Counted from the first letter of the stretch, positions 47,235-58,550 are shown. The stretch is 64,000 nucleotides of DNA from Aegilops tauschii subsp. strangulata (GCF_002575655.3 NC_053037.3:141061207-141125206), one strand, 5' to 3'. The notes: a model not told the origin generated them from the sequence alone. Translations and numbers: made by a program.

Positions 47235-47621
47235 GAGGGGTGTTTTGGCACCCAGGAGCATATGCTCCTGGTTTTAAAAACATGTTCTAAACGTGTTTTG
47301 AAATGTCACGAAATTCTGAAAAATTGTTTCGCGCGTACATCTCGACATTCTGCATACTAACAAAGTTGTGCTGCGAAAAACGATAATTTTTGTGTCGCTT
47401 GTGAAAAAGACAAAATTCAATGTTAAAAATGGCTTTTCATGAGACAAATCTTTGTCTTTTTTATACAAGCCGTAGAAAATGCCGGTTTTCCACAAAACTT
47501 GGTGTGCACACATAGAATATTGAGATTTATGTGTCATTTTTTGTTTGCAAATTTTCGACATTTTGAAATGTTTTTTTCGATGGCAGGAGCATATGCTTGC
47601 ATGTGCCAAAGTGAATTTCCG
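47235..47621. mobile_element. 387-bp Mutator-like MITE with 11-bp target duplication
   Basis: ATATAATTTGA occurs exactly at both edges (47224-47234 and 47622-47632). The ends are inverted: the left has TTTTGGCACCCAGGAGCATATG and the complement of the right has CTTTGGCACATGCAAGCATATG, both continuing into GCTCCTG. Duplications of 9-11 bp are typical of Mutator-like elements. No transposase frame is present; the 142-aa minus-strand ORF that covers it is chance. Confidence 0.85.
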
Positions 47622-47794
47622 ATATAATTTGAACTTTATGATATTCAATTCATTCAATAATTTACTCTTAGGATATAAGGGGAGAACGAGAGTAAATGAC
47701 AAAGTACTCCAAAAAGATACAAGTGAAGATCAAATGAGTAGTTAAATAATTAAGTAGCTATGTGAGGACTCTCGCTCATTTAAAAGTTTCAGAT

Positions 47795-49250
47795 CTTAAG
47801 TATTTTATTCAAACAACAAACAAGTATAAAATACATTCCAAAAATAGCACATATCATGTGAACAAGAAAAAACTTAGCCTCAACCGATAATTGTTGAAGA
47901 AAAAAGGTGGGATGCCTAACGGGGCATCCCCAAGCTTAGATGCTTGAAACTTCTTGGAGTATGAACCTGGGATGCCTTGGACATCCCCAATATTGAGCTC
48001 TTGTGTCTCCTTAATTCCTCTCATATCACGGTTTCCCTAAATCTCAAAAACTTCATCCACACAAAACTCAACATGAACTCGTGAGATAAGTTAGTATAAA
48101 TCAATGCAAAACCTTATCATTCTCAATTGTAACAAATTAATAAAATTAAATATTACATACTAAATTCCTCTGCATATTTAATATTCCTATCCTCAAATAG
48201 AATCATTAAACAAGCAAACATATGCAAAAAATGCAATCGTAACAGCAATCTGTCTAAACAGAACAATCTGTAAAGGATGAACGCAGATTCATACTTCTTT
48301 AACCCCAAATATTCTGAAAATTTACCACACTGTAGAAAATTTATTATAGCTTACTATGTAAAAATTTCAAGATTTTATCACATTCTGACTTTTCTGAAGA
48401 AGTCAGACAATAATAGAAAACTTTCTGTTTTTAAACAGCAACATATAGACTTGCAAAATGAACATGGTAAAGGTTATACTTGACACTTTTATTGAAATAA
48501 AGGATACAAAACATTATTCTAAATAACAGCAAGTAAATACTAATAAAATAAAATGACGCTCCAAGCAAAACATATATCATGAGACGAACAAAAATATTGC
48601 TCCAAGTAAGGTTACCGATAATGTTGAAGACGAAAGAGGGGATACCTTCCGGGCCAAGCTTAGTTACTTGGGTCTTCCTTGAATATTACCTCGGGGTGCC
48701 TTGGGCATCCCCAAGCTTAGGGTCTTGTCACTCCTTATTCTCCTCATATCGATATCTCACCCAAAACTTGAAAACTTCAATCACACAAAACTTAACGGAA
48801 CTTCGTGAGATAGGTTAGTATGATAAAGAGCAAATCTTTCACTTTGGTACTATCAAAGACAAGATTCATAATTATTTCCACATAGCCTATTGTACTCTTA
48901 CATTTTCACAATTTATATTGACCAATGTAAGCCATAGAAAACTATAAAACAAGCAAACTATGCATTGAAAACAGAATCTGTCAAAAAATGGAAGGGTATG
49001 TAATGATCTGAACAATGACCATACTTTTGTTACTTCCAAAATTCTGAAAACTTAGGACAACATAGGCAATTTGTATATCAATCATGTGTAAAAATTTCAG
49101 AATTTTATCACATCCCAGTGAATTATAGTAATTCCAGAACTGGGTGCAAAAGTTTGTGTTTTGCATAGAATCAAGTCAACTATCATGCACATTATCCCAA
49201 AGGCTTTACTTGGCACTTTATTGAACAAAATCTATAAAACATGATTACTA
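47795..49250 (-). repeat. ~0.73-kb direct repeats in the Gypsy interior
   Basis: Matching landmarks recur at a spacing of 726-732 bp: 'gatgccttggacatcccc' (47969) and 'ggtgccttgggcatcccc' (48695); 'taaaaatttca' (48357, 49089); 'ttgacacttttattgaa' (48480) and 'ttggcactttattgaa' (49208). Two full diverged copies and the start of a third are visible. GCATCCCCAAGCTT occurs at 47924-47937 and 48705-48718. No ORF of note. Confidence 0.7.
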
Positions 49251-49825
49251 CAGTAGCTTAATCATGTTAACACACAAAAAAGAGTAGGTATAAATATTGG
49301 GTTGTCTCCCAACAAGCGCTTTTCTTTAATGCCTTTTTAGCTAGGCATGATGATTTCAATGATGCTCACATAAGAATAGTAATTGCAACATGCAAGAGAG
49401 CATAATGAATCACATGGCAACAACATTTAAGCCTAACCCACTTCCTATGCATAGGGATTTTGTGAGCAAACAACTTAAGGGAACAAGAATCAACTAGCAT
49501 AGGAAGGCAAAACAAGCAATACTTCAAAACTTTCAACACATAGAGAGGAAACTTGATATTATTGAGATATGTAATAGCACATGTTCCTCTCTCATAATAA
49601 TTTTCAATAGCATCATGAACAAATTCAACAATATAACTATCACATAAAGCGTTCCTTTCATGATCCACAAGCATAGAAATTTTATTACTCTCCACATAAG
49701 CAAATTTATTCTCATTATAATAGTGGGAGCAAATTCAATGAAATAACTATCATGAGATACTTGATTTACATAATCAATTTGAGCATCAAAATGATGATGA
49801 CAAGATTCATAGTTATCATTATTCT

Positions 49826-50419
49826 TTATATCATAAGTGGCATCACAATAATCATCATAGATAGCAACTTGTTCTCATAATCAATTAAAACCTCTTCCAA
49901 AATAGTGGATTCATCACTAAATAAAGTCATGACCTCTCCAGATCCACTTATATAATTATTACAATAAGATTCAACACTCTTCAAAATAGTGGGATCATTA
50001 CCTCCTAGAGTTGACACTCTTCCATACCCACTTTCATAAATATTGCAATCATCATAAATAGGAGGCATGCAATCATCATAATAAATTTGATCATTTAAAG
50101 TAGGGGGACTAAAAAGACCATATTCACTAAGCATAGCATCCCCAAGCTTGGGATAAACATTAATTGCAACAAATAAATTCTCAAATATGCCATTCTCATC
50201 AAACATAGCATCCCCAAGCTTGTGGTTTTGCATATCATTAGCATCATGGATATTCATAGCAAGCATGCTAACAACATTGCAATCATGATTATCATTCAAG
50301 GATTTTATGCCAAACATTTTATTGAATTCTTCTTCTAACACTTTGGCACAATTTTCCGATCCATCATTTTCAAGAAAGACATTATAAAGATCAAGCATTT
50401 GAGGCAACCTCAATTCCAT
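49826..50419 (-). CDS. Small ORF of the non-autonomous Gypsy (197 aa, function unknown)
   Basis: It starts ~95 bases after the primer site, where gag would begin. The protein opens MELRLPQMLDLYNVFLENDG, is acidic and rich in Asn, Asp, Tyr and Met, and contains two KLGDAM repeats encoded by copies of the 14-mer that elsewhere serves as polypurine tract. I recognise no capsid fold, knuckle or enzymatic motif. Similar frames occur, from memory, in related Triticeae elements, so it may be a family-specific leader protein or a gag remnant. An intact frame to 49826. Confidence 0.5.
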   Translation of the reverse strand: MELRLPQMLDLYNVFLENDGSENCAKVLEEEFNKMFGIKSLNDNHDCNVVSMLAMNIHDANDMQNHKLGDAMFDENGIFENLFVAINVYPKLGDAMLSEYGLFSPPTLNDQIYYDDCMPPIYDDCNIYESGYGRVSTLGGNDPTILKSVESYCNNYISGSGEVMTLFSDESTILEEVLIDYENKLLSMMIIVMPLMI

Positions 50420-50514
50420 TTTTTAGCTTTATTTTATAAAACCAAACTTGTGATAAACAAGAAACTAAAAGATTCAATTGCAAGATCTAAAGATATACCT
50501 TCAAGCACCCAGCT

Positions 50515-50531
50515 CCCCGACAACGGCGCCA
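50515..50531 (-). other. Primer-binding site complementary to tRNA-Asp
   Basis: The minus strand reads TGGCGCCGTTGTCGGGG. It matches the complement of the 3' end of plant tRNA-Asp (…CCCCGGCAACGGCGCCA, from memory) with one mismatch. It lies 10 bases inside the LTR end, which fixes 50542-51979 as the 5' LTR. Confidence 0.75.
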
Positions 50532-50541
50532 GAAAAGAGCT

Positions 50542-51979
50542 TGATGTCTAGTACACAACTTATTCTTGTAGACTCGTGTTGGGCCTCCAAACGGGGAGTT
50601 TTGTAGGACAGTAGCAATTTTCCCTCAAGTGGATGGCCTAACGTTTATCAATCCGTGGGAGGCGTAGGATGAAGATGGTCTCTCTCAAACAACCCTGCAA
50701 TCAAATACAAGAAATCTCTTGTGTCCCCAACACACCCAGTACAATGGTAAATTGTATAGGTGCACTAGTTCGGTGAAGATATGGTGATACAAGTGTAGTA
50801 TGGATAGTAGATATATGTTTTTGTAATATGAAACTATAAACACAACAAGGTGGCACTCCAATGTTCTTATCTAGCGGAGAACATAAGATGAAATTGTTGT
50901 AGGGTATGAAACCACCTCAAATTTATCTTTTCCGATCAATCTATTGAGTCATCCCTATAAGTGTCACAAACAGCCCTAGAGTTCACTAAAATAACACCAT
51001 ATGATATGCATCAACCAACTCTGATGTCACCCAGATACTCCAATGTCACCACAAGTATCCATGAATTGATTATTCGATATGCATCAAACAACTTTAGATA
51101 ATATTCAATCCAACAGAAAGAACTTCAAAGAGTGCCCCAAGGTTTCTACCGGAGAAAGAAGGATGAAAATGTGTAACAACCCCTATGCATAGATTACCTC
51201 AGTGTCACGATAATCCGCAAGTTGAATACCAAAACATATATCAAGTGAATCAATAGAGCGCCCCATTGTCACCACGGGTATCCATATGCAAGACATACAT
51301 CAAGTGTTCTCAAATCCAAAAAGTATTCAATCTGATAATAGTGGAACGTCAAAGGTAAAAACTCAATTCATCACAACAAGCTAGAGAGGGAAGAACACCA
51401 TATGATCCAACTATATTAACAAAGCCCGTGGTACATCAAGATCGTGCCAAATCAAGAACATGAGAGAGAGATCAAACACATAGCTACTAGCATGTACCCT
51501 CAGCCCCGAGGGCGAACTACTCCCTCCTCATCATGGAGACCGCCGAGATGATGAAGACGGCCTCCGGTGATGATTTCCCCCTCCGACAGGATGCCAGAGA
51601 AGGCCTCTAGATGAGATCGCTTCGGTACAGAGGCTTGCAGTGGCGGAGCGGAAGTTCTAGGTCAAGTTCTGGGTTTTTTTTATTTATAGGAATTTTTGGC
51701 GTCGGTTTCACATCAAGGGGCCCAGGAGGAAGCAACAAGCTACCCCCAGGGTGCACCTACCAAGCTTGCCGCGTCCTCATGGCTCTTCTGGTCCTTCCAC
51801 GAAGCTTCGGGGGTCTCTTTTGGTCCATAAAAAATCACCGTAAATTTTCAGCCCATTCCGAGAACTTTTATTTCTGCACAAAAAACAACACCACGGTAAT
51901 TCTTCTGAAAACAGCGTCAGTCCAGGTTAGTTCTAACCAAACCATACCAAAACCATATAAAATTGTTGTAAACATGGCA
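50542..51979 (-). repeat. 5' LTR of the non-autonomous Gypsy
   Basis: The inner end is clear (minus strand …GTACTAGACATCA at 50542). The interior shares blocks with the LTRs at 605-3898, such as 'gtgttctcaaatc', 'ccctcagccccgagg' and 'tgtcacaaacagccctagagtt'. The outer edge is less certain: the minus strand could start TGCCATGTTTAC at 51979 or TGTTTAC at 51974. No target duplicate was found. Confidence 0.65.
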
Positions 51980-52220
51980 TAACACGGACCGATACAAGCC
52001 CACGTTGGATGGCATAACACGCCCGTACAGCGCGGTACAAACGTATGCGGGCGGTTTGAGAGTCGGTGTTGGAGATGCCCCAAGTAGTTGTCCACCAAAA
52101 CTTGCTTTATATCAGAGGTGTAACTTGTTTCCTTCAAACTTGTTGTATGAGTTTCAGAACTTATTCCTTCGCGAGCTAAACTTGTTTCTTCATGAGCTGA
52201 AAGTTGTTGGTTGTCCTTAG
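51980..52220. other. Unassigned sequence
   Basis: No gene or complete element is visible. 'ggcataacacg' occurs twice, at 51976 and 52010, and a 'gtgttggagatgcccc' tail-like segment lies near 52066. Confidence 0.35.
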
Positions 52221-52356
52221 CATTGTACCTGAGTAAAATCAGCACACAAGAATTAGGCAGTATAAAGTTCTCATGGATATTTGAATTATGATTAGCTAGA
52301 AGCGCATTCATCTCTTGTTCTATTTGTTTGGCACGACTCCTTGTCATGGGACCCAA
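52221..52356 (-). pseudogene. C-terminal tip of a Gypsy polyprotein
   Basis: The minus-strand frame starting MGPMTRSRAKQIEQEMNALL and continuing HENFILPNSCVLILLRY resembles the last residues of plant Gypsy polyproteins (the 'TRSRAK ... ILP' tail). It is isolated; no RNase H or integrase precedes it on the minus strand. A remnant only. Confidence 0.55.
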
Positions 52357-52539
52357 ATAAGTCTTCTTTGTAGAAGCTTCATTTGATGGTTAAGATTTAT
52401 CATGAGGAGAAGATGATAAACGAGGTGAACCTGGGATGTCCTCATCATCCGCCCGCCGATGACAGTGGAACTTCCTTACATCTCCCGCTCATCCTCGGGT
52501 ATCCCGCCGCCACTACTCCTGCATCTGGCGACGTCGGCC

Positions 52540-53870
52540 CGCTATTGCTCACCGCCACAGAAAGCTCATGTCCTATTCGTCGCCATTGGAAGCTGAATTG
52601 GCAGCTTGTATGGAAGGGATGGCGCTGGCTATGGATAGATGTTCGTCTCCACTCATTGTGGAGTTGGACCGTCGCCTCCATCATTGGGGAGATAAAACTC
52701 CTGATGCAAGGGAGGGAGTCTAAAGTTGCAACCATCAGGGAGAAGGAGATGCTCACAACGCCCGGAGAGATATTGTGACCAAATGTCAAAACAAGTGCAA
52801 TCCGTTGATTCATTAATATATGTTCATGAGAGGTGGGTTTCAATTGTCATGAGCATGTCTCATACTCGGTTATCTTCAATGGCAAAAAACTTGACGATTT
52901 CAAACCTTCGAGAGGTATTCAACAGAGACACAGAATATCACCCCACCTTTCCGTGTTAGCACTAGAGGGCCTTTCTAGCCTCCTAAAAAAAGACCAGTTG
53001 TTGCATTTGAGCGGGATTCTAGTGGCTCCTTCTATGCCATGAGTTAATCACTTGTTATTTGTCGACCTTCTATTCTTCAAGGCAAATGGTTCAGAGGTGA
53101 TGGAAGTGTCAAACCTACTGGACACCTATTGCCAAGCTTCAGGCCAAAGGATTGATACTAACAAGTCTTCAATTTATTTCAGCAAAGGAACACAAGATAA
53201 TGTCAGACAGGAAGTTAAAGGGGTACTCAACGTCCCTATTGAGACTCTAAATAAGAAATATTTGGGTATGCCATCTGACGTTGGTTCGTCTAAAATGGGT
53301 GCTTTCAAGTACCTAACAGACATATTATGGTGATAGAATGAAGGGTTGGATTGAGAAAACCATCTCAGGAGTGGGCAAAGAAATTTAATTAAATTGGTAG
53401 CATATGTCGTTCCGGTTTTCTCGATGTCATGCTTTAAATTGCCAAGGGTTCTCTGTGAAAAATTGAACAAGCTTATCAGTCAGTTCTTTTGGGGCAGCAG
53501 AGAGGGGCAACGAAAACCACACTAGGTTTCTTAGAGATCCATGACTCAACCGAAGAAGTGTGGCCGCTTGAGGTTTCGGGACCACAAGCTCTTCAGCTTA
53601 GCTTTGCCGGCTCGGCAATCATGGTGCCTTCTCACTGTGCCTGAATCCCTTTGTGCCCCATTACTCAAGGCTGTCTACTATTCAAACATTGACATTCTCA
53701 ATGCCGAACTGGGTCTCGCCCATCTCAAGTGTGGAGGTCTATATTCGAGGCTAGAGATGCACTATCACATGGCCTCATTAGGCGCATCGGCGACGACACA
53801 ACCACACGGGTATTTATTTCACTATGGTTGTTGCCAGATGATGTGGACCGAGGCTAGGCTTGGGTGCTAT
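52540..53870 (+). pseudogene. LINE retrotransposon remnants (RNase H-like then reverse transcriptase)
   Basis: Plus-strand pieces in shifting frames. 52562-52720 reads SPLEAELAACMEGMALAMDRC, an RNase H-like segment. 52833-53042 reads FKPSRGIQQRHRISPHLSVLALEGLSSLL, the RT palm region. 53052-53333 reads LLFFKANGSEVMEVSNLLD...GQRIDTNKSSIYFSK...KKYLGMPSDVG, past the usual F-x-DD (here VDL). 53390-53790 reads VFSMSCFKLPRVLCEKLNKL and FRDHKLFSLALPARQSWCLL, the post-RT part. The RNase H-like piece comes before RT, opposite to the usual order. LINE enzymes reverse-transcribe at the target site; this copy is dead. Confidence 0.75.
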
Positions 53871-54555
53871 AGGTCAGCCGCCGACATTGAGCGGATGCGA
53901 CATCACCACTTTGCGGCATGAGATGCTGCGAGATCACCACCCCTGCTTTATGGTGTGTGACAGCGCGCATGCTGCGAGCAGGTTGCAGCGAGCTACGAGC
54001 AGTGTTGTGGATTTTGACTGGTAATATTGCGGATGGTGGTCGACATTGCATGAGAGGGATGAGTGCAACCATGCTGCGAGGGATTGTCATCGGAGTTGCT
54101 ACAAAGGAGTGGTGCGTGGGAAATAGAGATTTGTTGCAATCAGTGCTGCAACGACGACATCATTGTGAGGCACCGCCGGTGCTGGGGGGTGCCGACATGA
54201 TGTGAGACACCCCTGCCATGTCAGGGAGGCGTAGAGGACGAGGGATGCCAAGAGGCGTGTGATGAGATGGATCGTGGACGACTATGATTGTTGCAAAGGA
54301 GTGGTGCATGGGGAACATAGATTTGTTGCAAGCCGGTGCTACAACGACGACATCATCGTGAGGCACCGTTGGTGTTGGAAGGATTCCGACATGATGTGAG
54401 GCACTCATGGCGTGTCAGGAAGACGTGGAGGACGAAAGATGCTAACAGGCATGTGATGAGATGGATCACGGACGGCTATGATTGCATGGATCCGACTGAT
54501 GACGAAGCGATTGGCCGTTCCCTCGTGATCATAAAAAAAGGAAAACACTTGTATC
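53871..54555. repeat. ~205-bp tandem duplication in unassigned sequence
   Basis: 54077-54285 and 54286-54490 are diverged copies: both carry 'gttgcaaaggagtggtgc/gttgctacaaaggagtggtgc', 'agatttgttgcaa', 'acgacgacatcat', 'ccgacatgatgtgag' and 'gtgatgagatggatc'. Upstream (53,870-54,076) is similar-flavoured GC-rich DNA with 'gctgcgag' motifs. Nothing indicates a gene. Confidence 0.55.
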
Positions 54556-57480
54556 CAACCGGCTGATTCTGGCTCAGCGTCAACCGCGTCCGATATTACA
54601 GGATCGTGCGGCTACCATTGTCCTTATCCAGTAATCTTCATCTCTCTTCACCCTGTATCTGCGTCCTCTCGCCTCGCTCGCTACACGCGCGCTCTCCGCC
54701 CTCGCCAAGGCTCCGCCCTCCTGCGTGCTGCTCCTCCAGTAGCTCTCGCATCTCTCCTCGCCTCTGATCTCTCTCTCTAATTTCTCTTTCTCAAAGAAGA
54801 TATGTCTACCGACACTTGAGCAGTAAACACGCGCACAACCGGAGCTAACAAACTGCCCTGGTGTTGTGCCACTAACACACGCACATACACACGACTAGAC
54901 CTGTGACGCTCATGCAGCTAACCACCTTAACATGCAGCTAACTAACTACATGCACGGCTAAGTTCAGTACTTGGGCAGCCTTACCAATGACCACAGACCC
55001 AACCAAACTAGCATGCCATCGCAACATTAGCGGAGTAGCCGGCCGCCATTGTCGTCCCACTGCGACCGTTGCTGCATCATCGGAGCAGCCTCGTGTCATC
55101 GCAATACTGCAGCGGCCGTGAAACACGTCGTTGCGGCATCGTCGTAGCAATCGGGCGTAGCATTGTCACGGTTGTCGAAGCACAACTTTGCAGCCTCGCC
55201 ACAATTGTTCGAATCACGCTGTTTTCAGCATCGTCGCGGCTGTCAAACCATGTTGTCACAACATCACCGCGACCGTCGAAGCAACACGGGCATTAGAAGC
55301 ATGTCATCGCGCCATCGTCGCAGTGGTCGAAGCATGCCTCGCAGCATCGCCGCGACCGTTGAAGCACACCACGGGTGTTCGAAGCATGTCGTCGTGCCAA
55401 CGCCGCATCCGTCACAACATCATCGAAGCAGTCGAGATGTCGTCGTGCTAACGCCGCGACCATCGCAGCATCATCGAAGCAGTCGGGATGCCGTCGCGCC
55501 ATCGTCGTGGCACACCTCGTAGCATCACCACGGCCGTTGAAGCATTGTCGTGGTCGTCGAAGCACACCACGTGGTGTTCGAGCATGTCGTCGTGCCCACA
55601 CCGCGGCAGCTCCAACATTGTCGAAGCAGTCGGTATGCTGTCGCAGCATCACCACGGTCGTCGAAGTACACCATAGTCGTTCGAAGCATGTGGTCGCATC
55701 ATCACCGCGGCCATTGCAACATGCCTCGTAGCATCGCCGGGGTCGTTGTATCAGTAGGATGAAGTAGAGATCATTGTCTGGCGTCACAGCACTACCCGCG
55801 GCCTTAGGTGCTGCAAAGGAGCATCACCGGGGGGGTGCAGCGATGCGAGTTGCGATGGAGCAACGTTGGGATCGTCGGTGCTGCGACAGAGCATCAAGGT
55901 GCCGTGATGGAGCTCCAATGGAGCGTCGTCGAGGGTGGCCCTGGTGCTACCATGGAGCTATAATGAAGCATCGCTGGATGTCTGTGTTGCGATGGCGAGA
56001 TGTTGCGAAGTGAAAACTGGCACAATAAGGGTGGCGTTGCACTGCCTGCTAGTGCTATTGGGTGCGACGGCTGCCACCAGTAGTTCTGAGGATCAAGGGG
56101 TCCTGCGAGGCGTGTGGACCATCCCTCTTCTCTCTCTTTGCAGTCCTCCACCGATGTAGCCACGACGGCAGCACTCGCCGCAGCACTGCTGCACCGGACC
56201 ACCATCTTCTGCAAGGACGCCACCACCGCCATAGCTACTGCTGCAAGTGCCTTCGCTCCCCCCTCGCTTCTCGACATCCCAATACGCGCTTGTGGTGCTG
56301 CAACAGACAATTGACGCTACAAACGCAGTGTCCCACGTCGGCGGAAGCTGCAATGTAACGCTCGTGGCGCTGCAACCACTAGGTCTATCGTCGTGCCGCT
56401 TCCGGTGGCTGGCGCTGCAACCGTTGGATTTTGCCAGCGGAACCTGCAATGTAACGCTCGTGGCGCTGCAACCACAAGTTCAATCAGCGGCGGAGAAGGT
56501 TGCATTTGCAATGCTCGTGGCATTGTTGGTGGCCGGCGCTGCAACCACAAGGTCAATCGGTCGCGGCGAAAGTTGCATTGCAATGTTCATGGTGCTGTCG
56601 GTGGCCAGTGATGCAACTGTATAATCTGGCCGGCAGGAGATGCTGCCATGCAACACTCATGGTGCAACCGCAAGTCTTCTCGGCGGTGGATGTCCCATAC
56701 GTCACCCGTACATATGCTGCAAATTGCATGTCTCACCGGCGGCATATGCTGCTATGCAACTGCGGCGATGATCTGATAAGAGAAAGAGCATCTTCAGTGT
56801 TGGGATGGGGTCGTCGCCGGTGTTATACCACCTTCTGCTGCGAGCTCGATGGCACCGTGTCGCTGGTGTTTGTCTAGTCGACACAACGTGAACTGCTGTT
56901 GTGAGCTCGACGGCACTGCGACGGGAGCGTCGCCGGTGTTTTGTCGAGGAGTTACAGCGTGACCTGCTGTTGTGAGGTCGACGGCGCTGCGACTGGAGCG
57001 TCGCCGGTGTTTCTCGAGGCGTCACTGGGCGACCTGCTGTTGTGAGGTCGACGACGCTCCAACTGGAGCGTCGCAGTTGTTTCTTGAGGCGTCACAGCGT
57101 GACCTCCGCCTATTGCGACGACGACACTCCAACTGGAGCATCACCAGTGTTTCTCGAGGCGTCACGGAGTGACCTGCTATTGCGAGCTCGACGGCGCTAC
57201 GATGGAGGCGTCGCCGGGTGTTTGTGTTGGGGCATCGGAATTACCTGTTGTTTTTGCGAGCTCAACAGCCCTTCGACGAGAGCGTTGCTATGAGAGCTGA
57301 GCGGCGATGCGCTAGCGGCACCGGGAGCAGCGACGGAGAAAAGCGAACAAAGAGAGACGGAGAAAAGGAAGCAAAGAGAGGACCCTCGTCATACTCGTTA
57401 GAGTGTTGACAAATCGCACGGTTATGCAGAAGGATCGAACGGCTCGTTACCCGGCTGATTTCTGGGCAGAAATCAGTCGG
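54556..57480. repeat. GC-rich minisatellite arrays, possibly one TIR element
   Basis: At least three degenerate arrays: 55040-55760 (units around 'catcgtcgcgaccgtcgaagca'), 56330-56680 ('gcgctgcaaccac...gcaatgt' units) and 56830-57300 (about seven ~70-bp units around 'gacctgctgttgtgaggtcgacggc' and 'ggagcgtcgccggtgtttctcgaggcgtca'). The outer edges are similar and inverted: CCGGCTGATTCTGGCTCAG at 54559 and the complement CCGACTGATTTCTG at 57480, each followed by a '…CGATC…GTGCG' block. No target duplicate was found. ORFs up to 164 aa only reflect the repeats. Confidence 0.5.
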
Positions 57481-57529
57481 ATGACGCCTAGCACGGGCAA
57501 AAAAAAAGCGCTTGCCGTCCTAGTAGTGG

Positions 57530-57622
57530 TGTCCTCTCTCTTCTTCCGCTTCTGTTTCACCTCTCTCCCTCACTCAACGCGGACCAGAACACGACGCGAG
57601 GCGCGTGGCTCGGCGCGAGATG
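57530..57622 (+). promoter_or_regulatory. Probable SEC22 5' UTR exon and core promoter
   Basis: A pyrimidine-rich stretch (cctctctcttcttccgcttc, 57532-57551) without a TATA box precedes a GC-rich segment ending GAGATG|GTAAGC, a strong donor at 57623. The matching acceptor is TCTGTGCAG at 58491-58499, so the main ATG lies in the second exon. The transcription start is a guess. Confidence 0.5.
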
Positions 57623-58550
57623 GTAAGCACGACCCCCTCCCCATTGCCACGCCTCCACCCTCCCCCGCCCTGCACAGGGGTCCGCTGCATCCGTACATGT
57701 GATCCGCGCGGATCTAGCCCAGCGCTCGTGCAGGATCTGTTCGTTTCCGTCGTTTGGATTCGCTGAGGGGTTTGCGATCGATCTGGGGAGCCGTTAGGGT
57801 TTTGGCGGGGAAGCGGGGTGTTTGTTGCGCCATTTAGCTGGGGCGTAGCGGTGGATTAGTTGTAGCCCTGCCGCTGCCTCGGCCCAGCCCTTTGGAATGA
57901 GGGATGCATGTGGTTTCTGCGCCATTTCTCATCAGCGGATCGTGGTATCGCCGATGGCGTATCGGTGAATTCGCAGAAGCAGCTTGGTAGGTTGCTCGCT
58001 GAACCAAGTGATCATGTACCCTTGTTGCCATGGAGTGGTCTGCGATGAAGTGGCTATTCCTAGGGATCGTCCCAGTGGATTGGTGGGTGATTGGGTGCTA
58101 GGCTCTGCGTTCACAGATTAGTGGATTGAAATTTCGTTAATGGAGCCGTACGTTGTTGGGTACTCTGGGTGTTCACTAGTAGCACTTGAATCAAGGTCAG
58201 TCGATGCCTTGGGATACAATTTGTTGCAAAATGCTGTGATGAATACATTCAGTATGTCCTCCATCACCAGCATTAATGTGCATTTATCTGACAATGAAGT
58301 TATTTGCTCATCATAATGGCGATAGTCTCTGCACCTTTTATATTCTGTAACTATGGAGAATATGCTGGACATTCACTATTGCTTGAGATATTAAGCTGTT
58401 ATTGTTTGAGATATATGGGTCATTGGATAAGTAGGATCCACTATACCGGAGTGAACATATCAGAAGTATTTACTAGCTTTCCTCTGCTTTTCTGTGCAGG
58501 TGGCACTTTTACATTAGCGATGCTAGTTTGTGTCTTGTTATCTTTTCAAA

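Larger units (their letters stand above)
47135..51979 (-). mobile_element. Non-autonomous Gypsy element (5' LTR, primer site, small ORF, repeated interior)
   Basis: On the minus strand: LTR 51979-50542, tRNA-Asp-type primer site, a 197-aa ORF, then ~2.6 kb of AT-rich interior with ~0.73-kb direct repeats that ends at the Copia LTR (47134). The 3' LTR is missing from the window. No protease, RT or integrase is visible. The LTR interior is related to the LTRs at 605-3898 but its 5' end is not. Confidence 0.75.

Noticed and set aside
49366..49715. 109-aa and 60-aa ORFs downstream of the Gypsy 197-aa ORF
   Set aside because: AT-rich interior of a non-autonomous element; no domain and no continuity with the 197-aa frame.
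50515..50531. tRNA-Asp gene
   Set aside because: Only 17 bases match the tRNA 3' end and they lie directly inside an LTR; this is a primer-binding site.
55163..55787. ORFs of 118-164 aa in the minisatellite array
   Set aside because: Open on both strands because the repeat unit lacks stops; the sequences simply restate the unit.
54556..57480. Helitron
   Set aside because: There is a palindrome near the right edge but no TC start, no CTRR end and no Rep/helicase frame.
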